DNA from: Bradyrhizobium sp. SRL28 | GTDB taxonomy: Bacteria; Pseudomonadota; Alphaproteobacteria; Rhizobiales; Xanthobacteraceae | Reading direction: 5' to 3' | DNA: 64,000 nucleotides | Assembly (NCBI RefSeq): GCF_018596315.1 | Contig: NZ_JAHEAG010000007.1 | Span: 124,001 to 188,000, forward strand | Shown: piece by piece, positions 34,475 through 42,641 of the stretch | Numbering within the stretch: position 1 is the stretch's first letter | Layout of the letters: every line of letters starts with the position of its first letter | Notes under the pieces: model-generated | Told to the model about the DNA's origin: nothing | The model's input: the letters and a program-made list of their open reading frames with translations, nothing else | Databases searched by the model: none | Translations under genes and position numbers: made by a program

Positions 34475-35857
34475 ATGCAATCCCCGTTCGAGACCACGCC
34501 CGGCGCCGCTGCCATTCCGATCTTTTTCGCCACCAAGACAACCTGGGGCGCGATCGCGAGGGACCTTCCCGAACAGGCCCGACGGTTTGCGGCGGCCAAC
34601 GACTTCACCGGCAAGCCCGGCAAATGCCTGACGCTGCCCGCACCCGACGGGAAGATCGCGCAGGTCGTTTTCGGCATCGAGGATGAGACCGCCAAATCAC
34701 GCGATCTGTTCCGGCCGGGCGCGCTGCCCGGCCTGCTGCCGGCCGGCGTCTATCGCTTCGCCAATGCACCCCACGACGTGCGGCTGGCAACGCTCGCTTT
34801 TGCGCTCGGGAGCTATCGCTTCGGCCGCTACCGCAAGAACGAGACGCCTGACGTCCGGCTGGTGCCGCCCGACGGCATCGATGTCGCCGATGTCGCGCGG
34901 ATGGCGGAGGCGGCCGCGCTGGCGCGCGACCTGATCAATACGCCGTCGAACGATATGGGCCCGGAAGAACTGGCGCAGGCTGCGCAAGCGTTGGCGACGC
35001 GGTTCGGCGCCCAGTTCAACTGCATCGTCGGCGACGAGCTCGTGAAGCAGAACTTTCCGCTGATCCACGCCGTCGGCATGGCCTCGACGCGCGCGCCGCG
35101 CCTGATCGACCTGAGCTGGGGCGATCCCGCTAACCCTAAGGTGACTTTAGTCGGCAAGGGCGTCTGCTTCGACACCGGCGGTCTCGACATAAAACCGTCC
35201 AGCGGCATGCTGATCATGAAAAAGGACATGGGCGGCGCCGCCAACGTGCTGGCGCTGGCGCAGATGGTGATGGATGCGAAGCTGAAAGTGCGGCTGCGGG
35301 TGCTGATCCCCGCGGTCGAGAACGCGGTGGCCGGCAACGCCTTCCGCCCGCTCGACATCTTCAAGTCGCGCAAGGGGCTTAACGTGGAGATCGGCAACAC
35401 CGATGCCGAGGGGCGGCTGGTGCTGGCGGATGCGCTGGCGCTGGCCGACGAGGAGAAGCCCGATCTGCTGGTGGATCTGGGTACGCTGACGGGTGCGGCG
35501 CGGGTGGCGCTGGGACCGGATTTACCGCCCTTTTACACCGATGATGAGACGCTCGCCGAAAGCGTCGCGGCTCATGCGAAACAGGAGAACGATCCGTTGT
35601 GGCGAATGCCGCTGTGGCCGCCCTATGATTCGTGGCTGGATTCGAAGACAGCCGACATCAACAACGCGCCGTCGGGCGGCTTTGCCGGCTCGATCACCTG
35701 CGCGCTGTTCCTGCAGCGCTTCGTGACGGATGCAACGAGCTGGCTGCATGTCGATATCTACGGTTGGACACCGTCCGCTAAACCCGCGCGCCCCGAAGGC
35801 GGCGAATGCCAGGCCGCGCGCGCCATCTACAAGCTGCTGAGCCAACGCTATGCATGA
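34475..35857 (+). CDS. Leucyl aminopeptidase (M17 family)
   Basis: A cytosolic di-metal aminopeptidase of 460 residues that trims N-terminal residues in peptide turnover. The catalytic C-terminal domain has LVGKGVCFDTGGLDIKPSSGM (Lys and Asp metal ligands) and NTDAEGRLVLADAL (the M17 signature with Asp and Glu ligands). The N-terminal domain is more divergent, as is usual for the alphaproteobacterial PepA/B-like branch. Its stop overlaps the NlpC/P60 gene by 8 bases, so the two form an operon. The ATG at 34475 follows CGAGACCAGC. Confidence 0.92.
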   Translation: MQSPFETTPGAAAIPIFFATKTTWGAIARDLPEQARRFAAANDFTGKPGKCLTLPAPDGKIAQVVFGIEDETAKSRDLFRPGALPGLLPAGVYRFANAPHDVRLATLAFALGSYRFGRYRKNETPDVRLVPPDGIDVADVARMAEAAALARDLINTPSNDMGPEELAQAAQALATRFGAQFNCIVGDELVKQNFPLIHAVGMASTRAPRLIDLSWGDPANPKVTLVGKGVCFDTGGLDIKPSSGMLIMKKDMGGAANVLALAQMVMDAKLKVRLRVLIPAVENAVAGNAFRPLDIFKSRKGLNVEIGNTDAEGRLVLADALALADEEKPDLLVDLGTLTGAARVALGPDLPPFYTDDETLAESVAAHAKQENDPLWRMPLWPPYDSWLDSKTADINNAPSGGFAGSITCALFLQRFVTDATSWLHVDIYGWTPSAKPARPEGGECQAARAIYKLLSQRYA

Positions 35858-36698
35858 TCCGCGCCTGACGCCGGCACGGCCCGAAGTCGCCGCCAAATAT
35901 CTCGAGGGCAAGGTGACGGCCGCGCGCTATGTCACCGGCGAGGAATTTGACGTGCGCGACGCCATCGCGCCGCTGCGTGAGGGACCTACTGCGGATGCCA
36001 TGCTGTCGACGCAAGCGCTGAAGGGCGAGCGCGTCACGATCTACGATCGCAACGGCGAAGGCCTTGCCTGGGGCCAATTGAACGGCGACGGCTATGTCGG
36101 CTGGATTCCGGATGCCGCGCTGGTCAGGCCCGCGGCCGCTCCGACGCACAAGATCACGGCGTTGCGGACGTTCGCGTTCCCGGGCCCCTCGATCAAGCTG
36201 CCGCCGGTCGAGACGCTGCCGATGGGCGCGCGCGTCACGGTTGCCCGTGAAGACGGCGCGTTCGCCGTAACGGGCGAAGGCTGGTATCTGCCGCGACGGC
36301 ATGTCGGCGGCCTCGACGCGATGGAAAAGGATTTCGTCGCGATCGCCGAACGCTTCGTCGGCACGCCCTATCTCTGGGGCGGCAAGAGCTCGCTCGGTAT
36401 CGATTGCTCCGGTCTCGTCCAGGTTTCGCTGAACGCCGCCGGCACCGGTTGCCCGCGCGACAGCGACATGCAGCAGGACGGCCTTGGGCGGGAATTGAGT
36501 CCGGCCGAGACGAAGAGGCTGCAGCGCGGCGATCTGATCTTCTGGAAGGGGCATGTCGCCATCGCCCGTGATGGCGACACCATTGTGCACGCCAATGCGC
36601 ATCACATGGCGACGGTGATCGAAAACACGCGCGAGGCGATTGCGCGGATCAAGGCGGCGGGCAGCGAAGTCACGGCGATCAAGAGGTTGACCGACTAG
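35850..36698 (+). CDS. NlpC/P60 (C40) family peptidase with SH3-like domains
   Basis: A 282-residue putative gamma-D-glutamyl-diamino acid hydrolase for murein peptides. Two SH3-like regions (about 45-90 and 105-150) precede the C40 domain: catalytic Cys in GIDCSGLVQ (about residue 190), His in KGHVAIARDG and a third polar residue in HANAHHM. No signal peptide is visible, so it may act on recycled muropeptides in the cytoplasm, which suits its coupling to an aminopeptidase. It starts inside the 3' end of that gene. Confidence 0.9.
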   Translation: MHDPRLTPARPEVAAKYLEGKVTAARYVTGEEFDVRDAIAPLREGPTADAMLSTQALKGERVTIYDRNGEGLAWGQLNGDGYVGWIPDAALVRPAAAPTHKITALRTFAFPGPSIKLPPVETLPMGARVTVAREDGAFAVTGEGWYLPRRHVGGLDAMEKDFVAIAERFVGTPYLWGGKSSLGIDCSGLVQVSLNAAGTGCPRDSDMQQDGLGRELSPAETKRLQRGDLIFWKGHVAIARDGDTIVHANAHHMATVIENTREAIARIKAAGSEVTAIKRLTD

Positions 36699-36705
36699 CC
36701 TCGCT

Positions 36706-36805
36706 GTCATCACCCGCGAAAGCGGGTGATCCAGTATTCCAGAGCAGTTGAGCAAGAGCCGAGAAGCCGCGGCGTACTGGATACCCCGCCTTCGCGGGGT
36801 ATGAC
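36706..36805. repeat. Palindromic element, family B copy 1
   Basis: Starts GTCATCACCCGCGAAAGCGGGTGATCCAGTATTCCAGAG and ends CTGGATACCCCGCCTTCGCGGGGTATGAC, giving two terminal hairpins. It lies between convergent genes, where it could act as a bidirectional terminator. Copies at 55944, 57123 and 61704. Confidence 0.85.
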
Positions 36806-36825
36806 GACTGTTACTTTGACGGCCA

Positions 36826-38442
36826 TCACTGCAGATCCGGCACGGCCTCGATCCGGAACGCGGCGGCGAACAGGGCGCGGGTGTAGTCGCTCTTCGGATT
36901 CTTGAACAGCTCCGCGGCCGGCCCCTCCTCCACCACCTTGCCGTGACGCATCACGATCAGATGGCTCGCCAGCGAGGCGACGACGCGCAGATCGTGCGAG
37001 ATGAACATGTAGGTGAGATCGCGCTTGCGCTGCAGCTCGCGCAGGAGATCGACCATCTGGGCCTGGAACAGCATGTCGAGCGCACTCGTCGGCTCGTCCA
37101 GCACGACGAAATTTGGCTCCAGCACCACCGCGCGCGCGATCGAAATGCGCTGGCGCTGGCCGCCGGAGAATTCATGTGGGTAGCGGAAGCGCGTTGCCGG
37201 ATCGAGGCCGACGTCCTGGAGCGCCTTGACGACGCGCACCTCGCGCTCTTCGTACGACAGCGACTTCTGATGCACGCTCAGGCCCTCGGCGACGATATCG
37301 CCCACCGACATGCGCGGGCTCAACGCGCCGAACGGGTCCTGAAACACGATCTGCATGTCGCGGCGGAACGGCAACATGTCCTTGAAGCGCAGGCCCTGGA
37401 TGTTGCTGCCGAGGAACACGATCGGGCCGTCAGAGGAAATCAGCCGGAGCAGCGCCAGCCCCAGCGTGGTCTTGCCCGAGCCGGATTCGCCGACGACGCC
37501 GAGCGTCTCGCCCTTGCGGACCGCGACGCTGACGCCATCCACCGCCTTGATATGGCCGACGGTCGAGCGCAACAGCCCGCGCTTGATCGGAAACCAGACC
37601 TTGAGATTGTCGGCCGACATCACCACCGGCTCGTTGGGCCGCGGCGGCGCCGGATCGGGCTTGGGTTCGGCCGCGAGCAGCGCGCGGGTATAGGCATGTT
37701 TCGGCGCGGTGAAGACCTGCTCGACCGGCCCCTGCTCGACGATCTTGCCCGAATTCATCACGCAGACGACGTCCGCGATGCGGCGGACGATGCCCAGGTC
37801 ATGGGTGATGAACAGCATGCTCATGCCGAGCCGCGACCTGATCTCGGCGAGCAGCGCCAGGATCTGGGCCTGCACGGTGACGTCGAGCGCGGTGGTCGGC
37901 TCGTCCGCGATCAAGAGGTCCGGCTCGTTGGCGAGCGCCATCGCGATCATGACGCGCTGGCGCTGGCCACCGGACAATTGATGGGGATAGCTTTGCAGCC
38001 TCGTTTCCGGATCGGGAATGCCGACCTGCGTCAACAATTCGAGCGTTCGCGCCCGCGCCGCCGATCCGCCGATGCCTCTATGCAGCGAGAGGATTTCCCC
38101 GATCTGCGCCTCGATGGTGTGGAGCGGATTGAGCGAGGTCATCGGCTCCTGAAAGATGATCGAGATGTCGTTGCCGCGGATCTCGCGCATCTCGCGTTCC
38201 GAGGCACTGAGCAGCTCGCGGCCCTTGAAATGGATTGTGCCGGATGGATGCGAGGCGCTCGGATAGGGCAGCAGCTTCAGCACCGACAGCGCGCTGACGG
38301 ACTTGCCGGAGCCGGATTCACCGACCAGCGCCACGCAGTCGCCGCGCTTGATCGAGAACGACACATGATCGACGGCAATGCTGTTGCCGAACGCCACCGA
38401 GAGGTCGCGGACATCGAGCAAGGGCTGGTTGATGGCGTCCAT
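36826..38442 (-). CDS. yejF: Yej-type peptide ABC transporter, double ATPase YejF
   Basis: A fused ATP-binding protein of 538 residues with two complete nucleotide-binding domains: Walker A GESGSGKSVSALS / signature LSGGQRQRVMIAMALA / LLIADEPTTALDV in the first half, and GESGSGKTTLGLAL / FSGGQRQRISIARA / FVVLDEPTSALDM in the second. It energises the YejABEF-like importer for oligopeptides or microcin C-type compounds. The ATG at 38442 is preceded by GAGGGGC; an in-frame GTG at 38457 overlaps the yejE stop. It is the last gene of the operon. Confidence 0.92.
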   Translation of the reverse strand: MDAINQPLLDVRDLSVAFGNSIAVDHVSFSIKRGDCVALVGESGSGKSVSALSVLKLLPYPSASHPSGTIHFKGRELLSASEREMREIRGNDISIIFQEPMTSLNPLHTIEAQIGEILSLHRGIGGSAARARTLELLTQVGIPDPETRLQSYPHQLSGGQRQRVMIAMALANEPDLLIADEPTTALDVTVQAQILALLAEIRSRLGMSMLFITHDLGIVRRIADVVCVMNSGKIVEQGPVEQVFTAPKHAYTRALLAAEPKPDPAPPRPNEPVVMSADNLKVWFPIKRGLLRSTVGHIKAVDGVSVAVRKGETLGVVGESGSGKTTLGLALLRLISSDGPIVFLGSNIQGLRFKDMLPFRRDMQIVFQDPFGALSPRMSVGDIVAEGLSVHQKSLSYEEREVRVVKALQDVGLDPATRFRYPHEFSGGQRQRISIARAVVLEPNFVVLDEPTSALDMLFQAQMVDLLRELQRKRDLTYMFISHDLRVVASLASHLIVMRHGKVVEEGPAAELFKNPKSDYTRALFAAAFRIEAVPDLQ

Positions 38443-38453
38443 GCGTTTGCCCC

Positions 38454-39632
38454 TCACCGGAACGTCTTGCGCGGATCGAAGGCGTCGCGCACGCCCTCGC
38501 CGATGAAGATCAGGAGCGACAGCATGATCGCGACCGAGAAGAAGCCGGTGAAGCCGAGCCAGGGCGCCTGCACATTGGCCTTGCCTTGCGCCAGCAACTC
38601 GCCGAGCGACGGCGAGCCCGGCGGCAGGCCGAAGCCAAGAAAATCCAGCGCGGTCAGCGTCATCACCGAGGACGACACGATGAACGGCAGGAAAGTCATG
38701 GTCGCCACCATCGCGTTCGGCAGCAAGTGCCGGAACATGATGACGCCATTGGAGACGCCGAGCGCACGCGCGGCCTGGATGTATTCGAAATTACGCCCAC
38801 GCAGAAATTCCGCACGCACGAGACCCACCAGGGACGTCCAGGAGAACAGCAAGAGAATGCCGAGCAGCACGAAGAAGCCGGGCACCAGCACCGATGACAG
38901 GATCAGCAGCAGATAGAGCGAGGGAATCGCGCTCCAGATTTCGATGACGCGCTGGAAGATCAGATCGGTCCAGCCGCCGAAATAACCCTGTACGCCGCCG
39001 GCGATGACGCCGATGATCGAGGAAAAGATGGTCAGCGTCAGGCCGAACAACACCGAGATGCGGAAGCCATAGATCAGCCGCGCCACCACGTCGCGGCCCT
39101 GATCGTCGGTACCGAGCCAGTTCTGTTCCAGGTCGCTGCAGCTCTTCAGGCCTTTCTTCTCGACCACAGGCTTGCACTGCTCTTCCGTCAGCATCCAGGT
39201 CGGTTTCGACGGCGCCGGCGTCGGCAGGTCGAGATTATGGGTGGCGTAGGAATAGCGGATCAGCGGCCAGACGATCCAGCCGCCCTTGTCCGCAATCAGC
39301 TTCTGCAGATAGGGATCGCGGTAATCGGCCGCGGTCTCGAAATCGCCGCCGAAGGTGGTTTCGGAATAGCTGACGAAAGCCGGCCAATAGAGTCTCCCGT
39401 CATACTTGAGCATGAAGGGGCGGTCGTTGGCGATCAGCTCCGCGAACAGCGAGATCAAGAACAGCGCGAGGAAAATCCAGAGCGACCAGTAACCGCGGCG
39501 GTTGGCCTTGAAGCTCTGCCAGCGCCGGCGGTTGAGCGGCGACATCGCAAGGGGATGACGCGAGACCGGCACGGCGGCGCCGAGCGGCGACTGCGTCGAG
39601 GTCTCGATCGGCTGCGGGGCGAGCATTGTCAT
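38454..39632 (-). CDS. yejE: Yej-type peptide ABC transporter permease YejE
   Basis: A DppC/OppC-like inner-membrane permease of 392 residues. The ATG at 39632 overlaps the yejB stop by one base. After an N-terminal segment (RRRWQSFKANRRGYWSLWIFLALFL) comes a periplasmic insertion of roughly 120 residues (SYSETTFGGDFETAADYRDPYLQKLI...), typical of YejE. The permease core (LGTDDQGRDVVARLIYGFRISVLFGL) ends with EFLRGRNFEYIQAARALGVSNGVIMFRHLLPNA, the ATPase contact. Confidence 0.93.
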   Translation of the reverse strand: MTMLAPQPIETSTQSPLGAAVPVSRHPLAMSPLNRRRWQSFKANRRGYWSLWIFLALFLISLFAELIANDRPFMLKYDGRLYWPAFVSYSETTFGGDFETAADYRDPYLQKLIADKGGWIVWPLIRYSYATHNLDLPTPAPSKPTWMLTEEQCKPVVEKKGLKSCSDLEQNWLGTDDQGRDVVARLIYGFRISVLFGLTLTIFSSIIGVIAGGVQGYFGGWTDLIFQRVIEIWSAIPSLYLLLILSSVLVPGFFVLLGILLLFSWTSLVGLVRAEFLRGRNFEYIQAARALGVSNGVIMFRHLLPNAMVATMTFLPFIVSSSVMTLTALDFLGFGLPPGSPSLGELLAQGKANVQAPWLGFTGFFSVAIMLSLLIFIGEGVRDAFDPRKTFR

Positions 39633-40744
39633 CAGACCTCCCGCGCCTCGAAATCGATTCTTGGATCGATCCACATATAGGCGAGGTCGGAGATCAGACC
39701 CACCACAAGGCCCACAAGGGAGAAGATGAACAGCGTGCCGAACACGACCGGATAGTCGCGGTTGAGCACGCTCTCGAAGCCGAGCAGCCCGAGCCCGTCG
39801 AGCGAGAAGATGGTCTCGATCAGCAGCGAGCCGGAAAAGAATGCGCCAATGAATGCACCGGGAAAGCCCGCGATCACGATCAGCATAGCGTTGCGGAAGA
39901 TATGGCCGTAGAGCACCTGCCCCTCACCGCAGCCCTTGGCGCGCGCGGTCATCACATACTGCTTCCTGATCTCATCGAGGAACGAGTTCTTGGTCAGCAG
40001 CGTCATGGTGGCAAAGGCACCCAGGCCCATGGCGATCAGGGGCAGCGTGAGGTGCCAGAAGTAGTCGATGATCTTCCAGTACCAGGGAAACTGCGCCCAG
40101 CCATCCGAGGTCAGGCCGCGCAGCGGGAACACGTTGAAGAACGAGCCACCCGCAAACAGGATGATCAGCAGGATCGCGAACAGGAATCCGGGGATCGCAA
40201 ACCCGATGATGATCACCGCTGACGTCCACGTATCGAAGCGCGAGCCATCCGCGACCGCCTTGCGGACGCCGAGCGGGATCGAGATCAGGTAGGTCAGCAG
40301 CGTCAACCACAGACCGAGCGAGATCGAGACCGGCAGCTTCTCCTTGATCAGTTGCACCACGGTGGTGTCACGAAAGTAGCTCTTGCCGAAATCGAAGCGG
40401 GCGAAATTCCACACCATCAGCGCAAAGCGCTCATGCGCAGGCTTGTCGAAGCCGAACTGCTTTTCGAGGTTCTTGATGAAATCCGGATCAAGTCCCTGCG
40501 CGCCGCGATATTTCGAACTGACGGCGTCGGCGGAGGCGCCGGCCTGTGGCGTACGGCCGGCAAAGTCGCCGGTGGACGAGCCTGAGATGCGCGAGGAGCC
40601 GCCGGTGTCGGCACCGGAAAGCTGCGCAATCACGCGCTCGACCGGGCCGCCCGGCGCGAACTGCACCACCACGAAGGAGATGAAGAGGATGCCGAGCAAG
40701 GTCGGAAACATCAAAAGGATGCGGCGGGCGATATAGGCAGTCAT
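39632..40744 (-). CDS. yejB: Yej-type peptide ABC transporter permease YejB
   Basis: A DppB/OppB-like permease of 370 residues starting MTAYIARRILLMFPTLLGILFISFVVVQFAPGGPVE. The periplasmic segment that follows is longer than in OppB and includes a Ser/Gly-rich patch (GADTGGSSRISGSSTG). ATPase contact region YVMTARAKGCGEGQVLYGHIFRNAM is present. The start overlaps the stop of the upstream binding-protein gene by one base. Confidence 0.93.
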   Translation of the reverse strand: MTAYIARRILLMFPTLLGILFISFVVVQFAPGGPVERVIAQLSGADTGGSSRISGSSTGDFAGRTPQAGASADAVSSKYRGAQGLDPDFIKNLEKQFGFDKPAHERFALMVWNFARFDFGKSYFRDTTVVQLIKEKLPVSISLGLWLTLLTYLISIPLGVRKAVADGSRFDTWTSAVIIIGFAIPGFLFAILLIILFAGGSFFNVFPLRGLTSDGWAQFPWYWKIIDYFWHLTLPLIAMGLGAFATMTLLTKNSFLDEIRKQYVMTARAKGCGEGQVLYGHIFRNAMLIVIAGFPGAFIGAFFSGSLLIETIFSLDGLGLLGFESVLNRDYPVVFGTLFIFSLVGLVVGLISDLAYMWIDPRIDFEAREV

Positions 40745-42627
40745 TATTGCTTCGCCTGCTCGAGTTTGCCCGCCTTGGCGGCGTCATACCACCAGATAAC
40801 GCGCTCGCCAGACCCCGATGCATCGATCTGATAACGCGGTAGGTTCTTCGGGCGATCGAACGTGTCCCAATACGCCAGCCGGTGGGTCTTGTTGTACCAC
40901 TGTGGCACCCAGTAGCGCCCGGCGCGGAAAACGCGATCGAAGGCATGGCACACGACGGTCAGCTCGGCGCGGGTCTCGGCCGCAATGATCTTTTCGATCA
41001 GCGCGTCGATGGCAGGGCTCTCGATACCCGCGAGATTGTACGAACCCTTGGTCTTGGCGGCATGCGAGGAGAAGAAGGCGCGCATCGCATCGCCCGGCGT
41101 CGTCGACATCGAGAAGCGCGTGATAGTCATGTCGAAATCGAAATCTTCCACCCTCGCGCGGTACTGCACGGCATCGACCATGCGCGGGCTCGCCTCGATT
41201 CCGAGCGTGCCCAGGTTCTTGATGTAGGGCGCGTGATGCGGATTCAGCGAAGGCTCGTCGTACAGGAATTCGATGCGGAACACTTCGCCGCTCGGCGTCA
41301 TCCGCTTGCCGTCCTTGATGACGAAGCCGGCTTCGTTAAGCAATTGCTGCGCCTTGCGCAGCATGTTGCGGTCTTGTCCCGAGCCGTCCGAAACCGGGGG
41401 CACGTAGGGCTGGCCGAACACTTCGTCGGGCACCTGGCCGCGGAATGGCTCAAGCAGCTTCAGCTCGTCCGGCGAAGGCGGCCCCTTCGCCATCATGTCC
41501 GAATTCTGGAACGGCGAATGCGTCCGCGCATAGGCGTCGTACATGATGGTCTTGTTGGTCCACTCGAAATCGAAGGCATTGATCAGCGCCTCGCGCACGC
41601 GGGGATCCCTAAACTTGTCGCGGCGGGTATTGATGAACCAGCCCTGCGCGCCCGACGGCCTTTCGTCCGGTACCTGCTCGCGCTTGACGCGGCCGTCCTT
41701 GATCGCGGGGAACTCGTAGCGCGTCGCCCAGATGCGCGCGGTGAACTCTTCACGGAACAGATAGTTCTTGCCGGTAAAGCCTTCGAAGGCAACGTCGCGG
41801 TCGCGATAGAATTCGTAGCGGACCACATCGTAGTTGTAGTAACCGCGGCAGACCGGGAGGTTCGCGCCCCACCAGTCCTTGACGCGTTCATACTCGATGA
41901 AGCGGTTGACCTCGAACTTGCCGACCTTGTATGGCCCCGAACCCAGCGGCGTATCGAGCGTCGATTCATCGAACGGCCGCGTCTCATAATACTTCTTCGA
42001 AAAGATCGGCAGGCCGGCGACATAGAGCGGCACGTCGCGCGCGCGGTTTTCAGCAAAGCTGACGATCACGGTCGCATCGTCAACGGCCTCAGTGCCTTTC
42101 ACGTCGCGCATCTGTACCTGGACCAGCGGATGGCCCTTGGCCTTCAACGTGTTGATGGACCAGGCAACGTCATGCGCCGTGATCTTCGAGCCGTCGTGGA
42201 ACTTGGCCTCAGGGCGCAGCGTGAAGCGATAAGTCAGCTTGTCCGGGGAAATCTGCACCGATTTGGCGGCGAGCCCGTACATCGCGTCTGGCTCGTCGCC
42301 GGCACGCGCCATCAGCGCCGAGAAGGTCAGGTCCATGCCCTGCGCGCCCTCGCCCTTGAGGATGTAGGCGTTGAGCGAGTTGAAGGTCTGGTAGGACTGA
42401 TTATAGGCGCGCGTCGAGGGAATGGTCGAAAACAGGCCGCCCTTGGGGGCAGCGACATTCACATAATCGAAATTCCTGAAGTCGGCCGGGTATTTCAGAT
42501 CGCCGAACGCCGAGATACCATGCACCTCGGCGCCGGCCTCTTCCGAAGCTTGCACCGGCCCGAGCCGCAGAAGGCTCAGCGCGCCTGCACCGAGGCCGAG
42601 GACGTGCCGGCGGGAGAATTGCGCCAT
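40744..42627 (-). CDS. yejA: Extracellular solute-binding protein, Yej operon copy 2
   Basis: A periplasmic family 5 solute-binding protein of 627 residues. The ATG at 42627 (MAQFSRRHVLGLGAGALSLL) opens with a twin-arginine-type SRRHVLG signal; the longer frame overlaps the preceding gene without a signal. The mature protein has GISAFGDLKYPADFRNFDYVNVAAPKGG, typical of the YejA/microcin C branch. It starts 14 bases after a second SBP gene, whose mature part has the same opening but a clearly different body, so the two may bind different peptides. Confidence 0.9.
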   Translation of the reverse strand: MAQFSRRHVLGLGAGALSLLRLGPVQASEEAGAEVHGISAFGDLKYPADFRNFDYVNVAAPKGGLFSTIPSTRAYNQSYQTFNSLNAYILKGEGAQGMDLTFSALMARAGDEPDAMYGLAAKSVQISPDKLTYRFTLRPEAKFHDGSKITAHDVAWSINTLKAKGHPLVQVQMRDVKGTEAVDDATVIVSFAENRARDVPLYVAGLPIFSKKYYETRPFDESTLDTPLGSGPYKVGKFEVNRFIEYERVKDWWGANLPVCRGYYNYDVVRYEFYRDRDVAFEGFTGKNYLFREEFTARIWATRYEFPAIKDGRVKREQVPDERPSGAQGWFINTRRDKFRDPRVREALINAFDFEWTNKTIMYDAYARTHSPFQNSDMMAKGPPSPDELKLLEPFRGQVPDEVFGQPYVPPVSDGSGQDRNMLRKAQQLLNEAGFVIKDGKRMTPSGEVFRIEFLYDEPSLNPHHAPYIKNLGTLGIEASPRMVDAVQYRARVEDFDFDMTITRFSMSTTPGDAMRAFFSSHAAKTKGSYNLAGIESPAIDALIEKIIAAETRAELTVVCHAFDRVFRAGRYWVPQWYNKTHRLAYWDTFDRPKNLPRYQIDASGSGERVIWWYDAAKAGKLEQAKQ

Positions 42628-42641
42628 GCGCGAAAAATCCT

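Noticed and set aside
36943..38916. 657-codon plus-strand frame opposite yejF/yejE
   Set aside because: Shadow of the two ABC transporter genes; composition is typical of a reverse-frame artefact.
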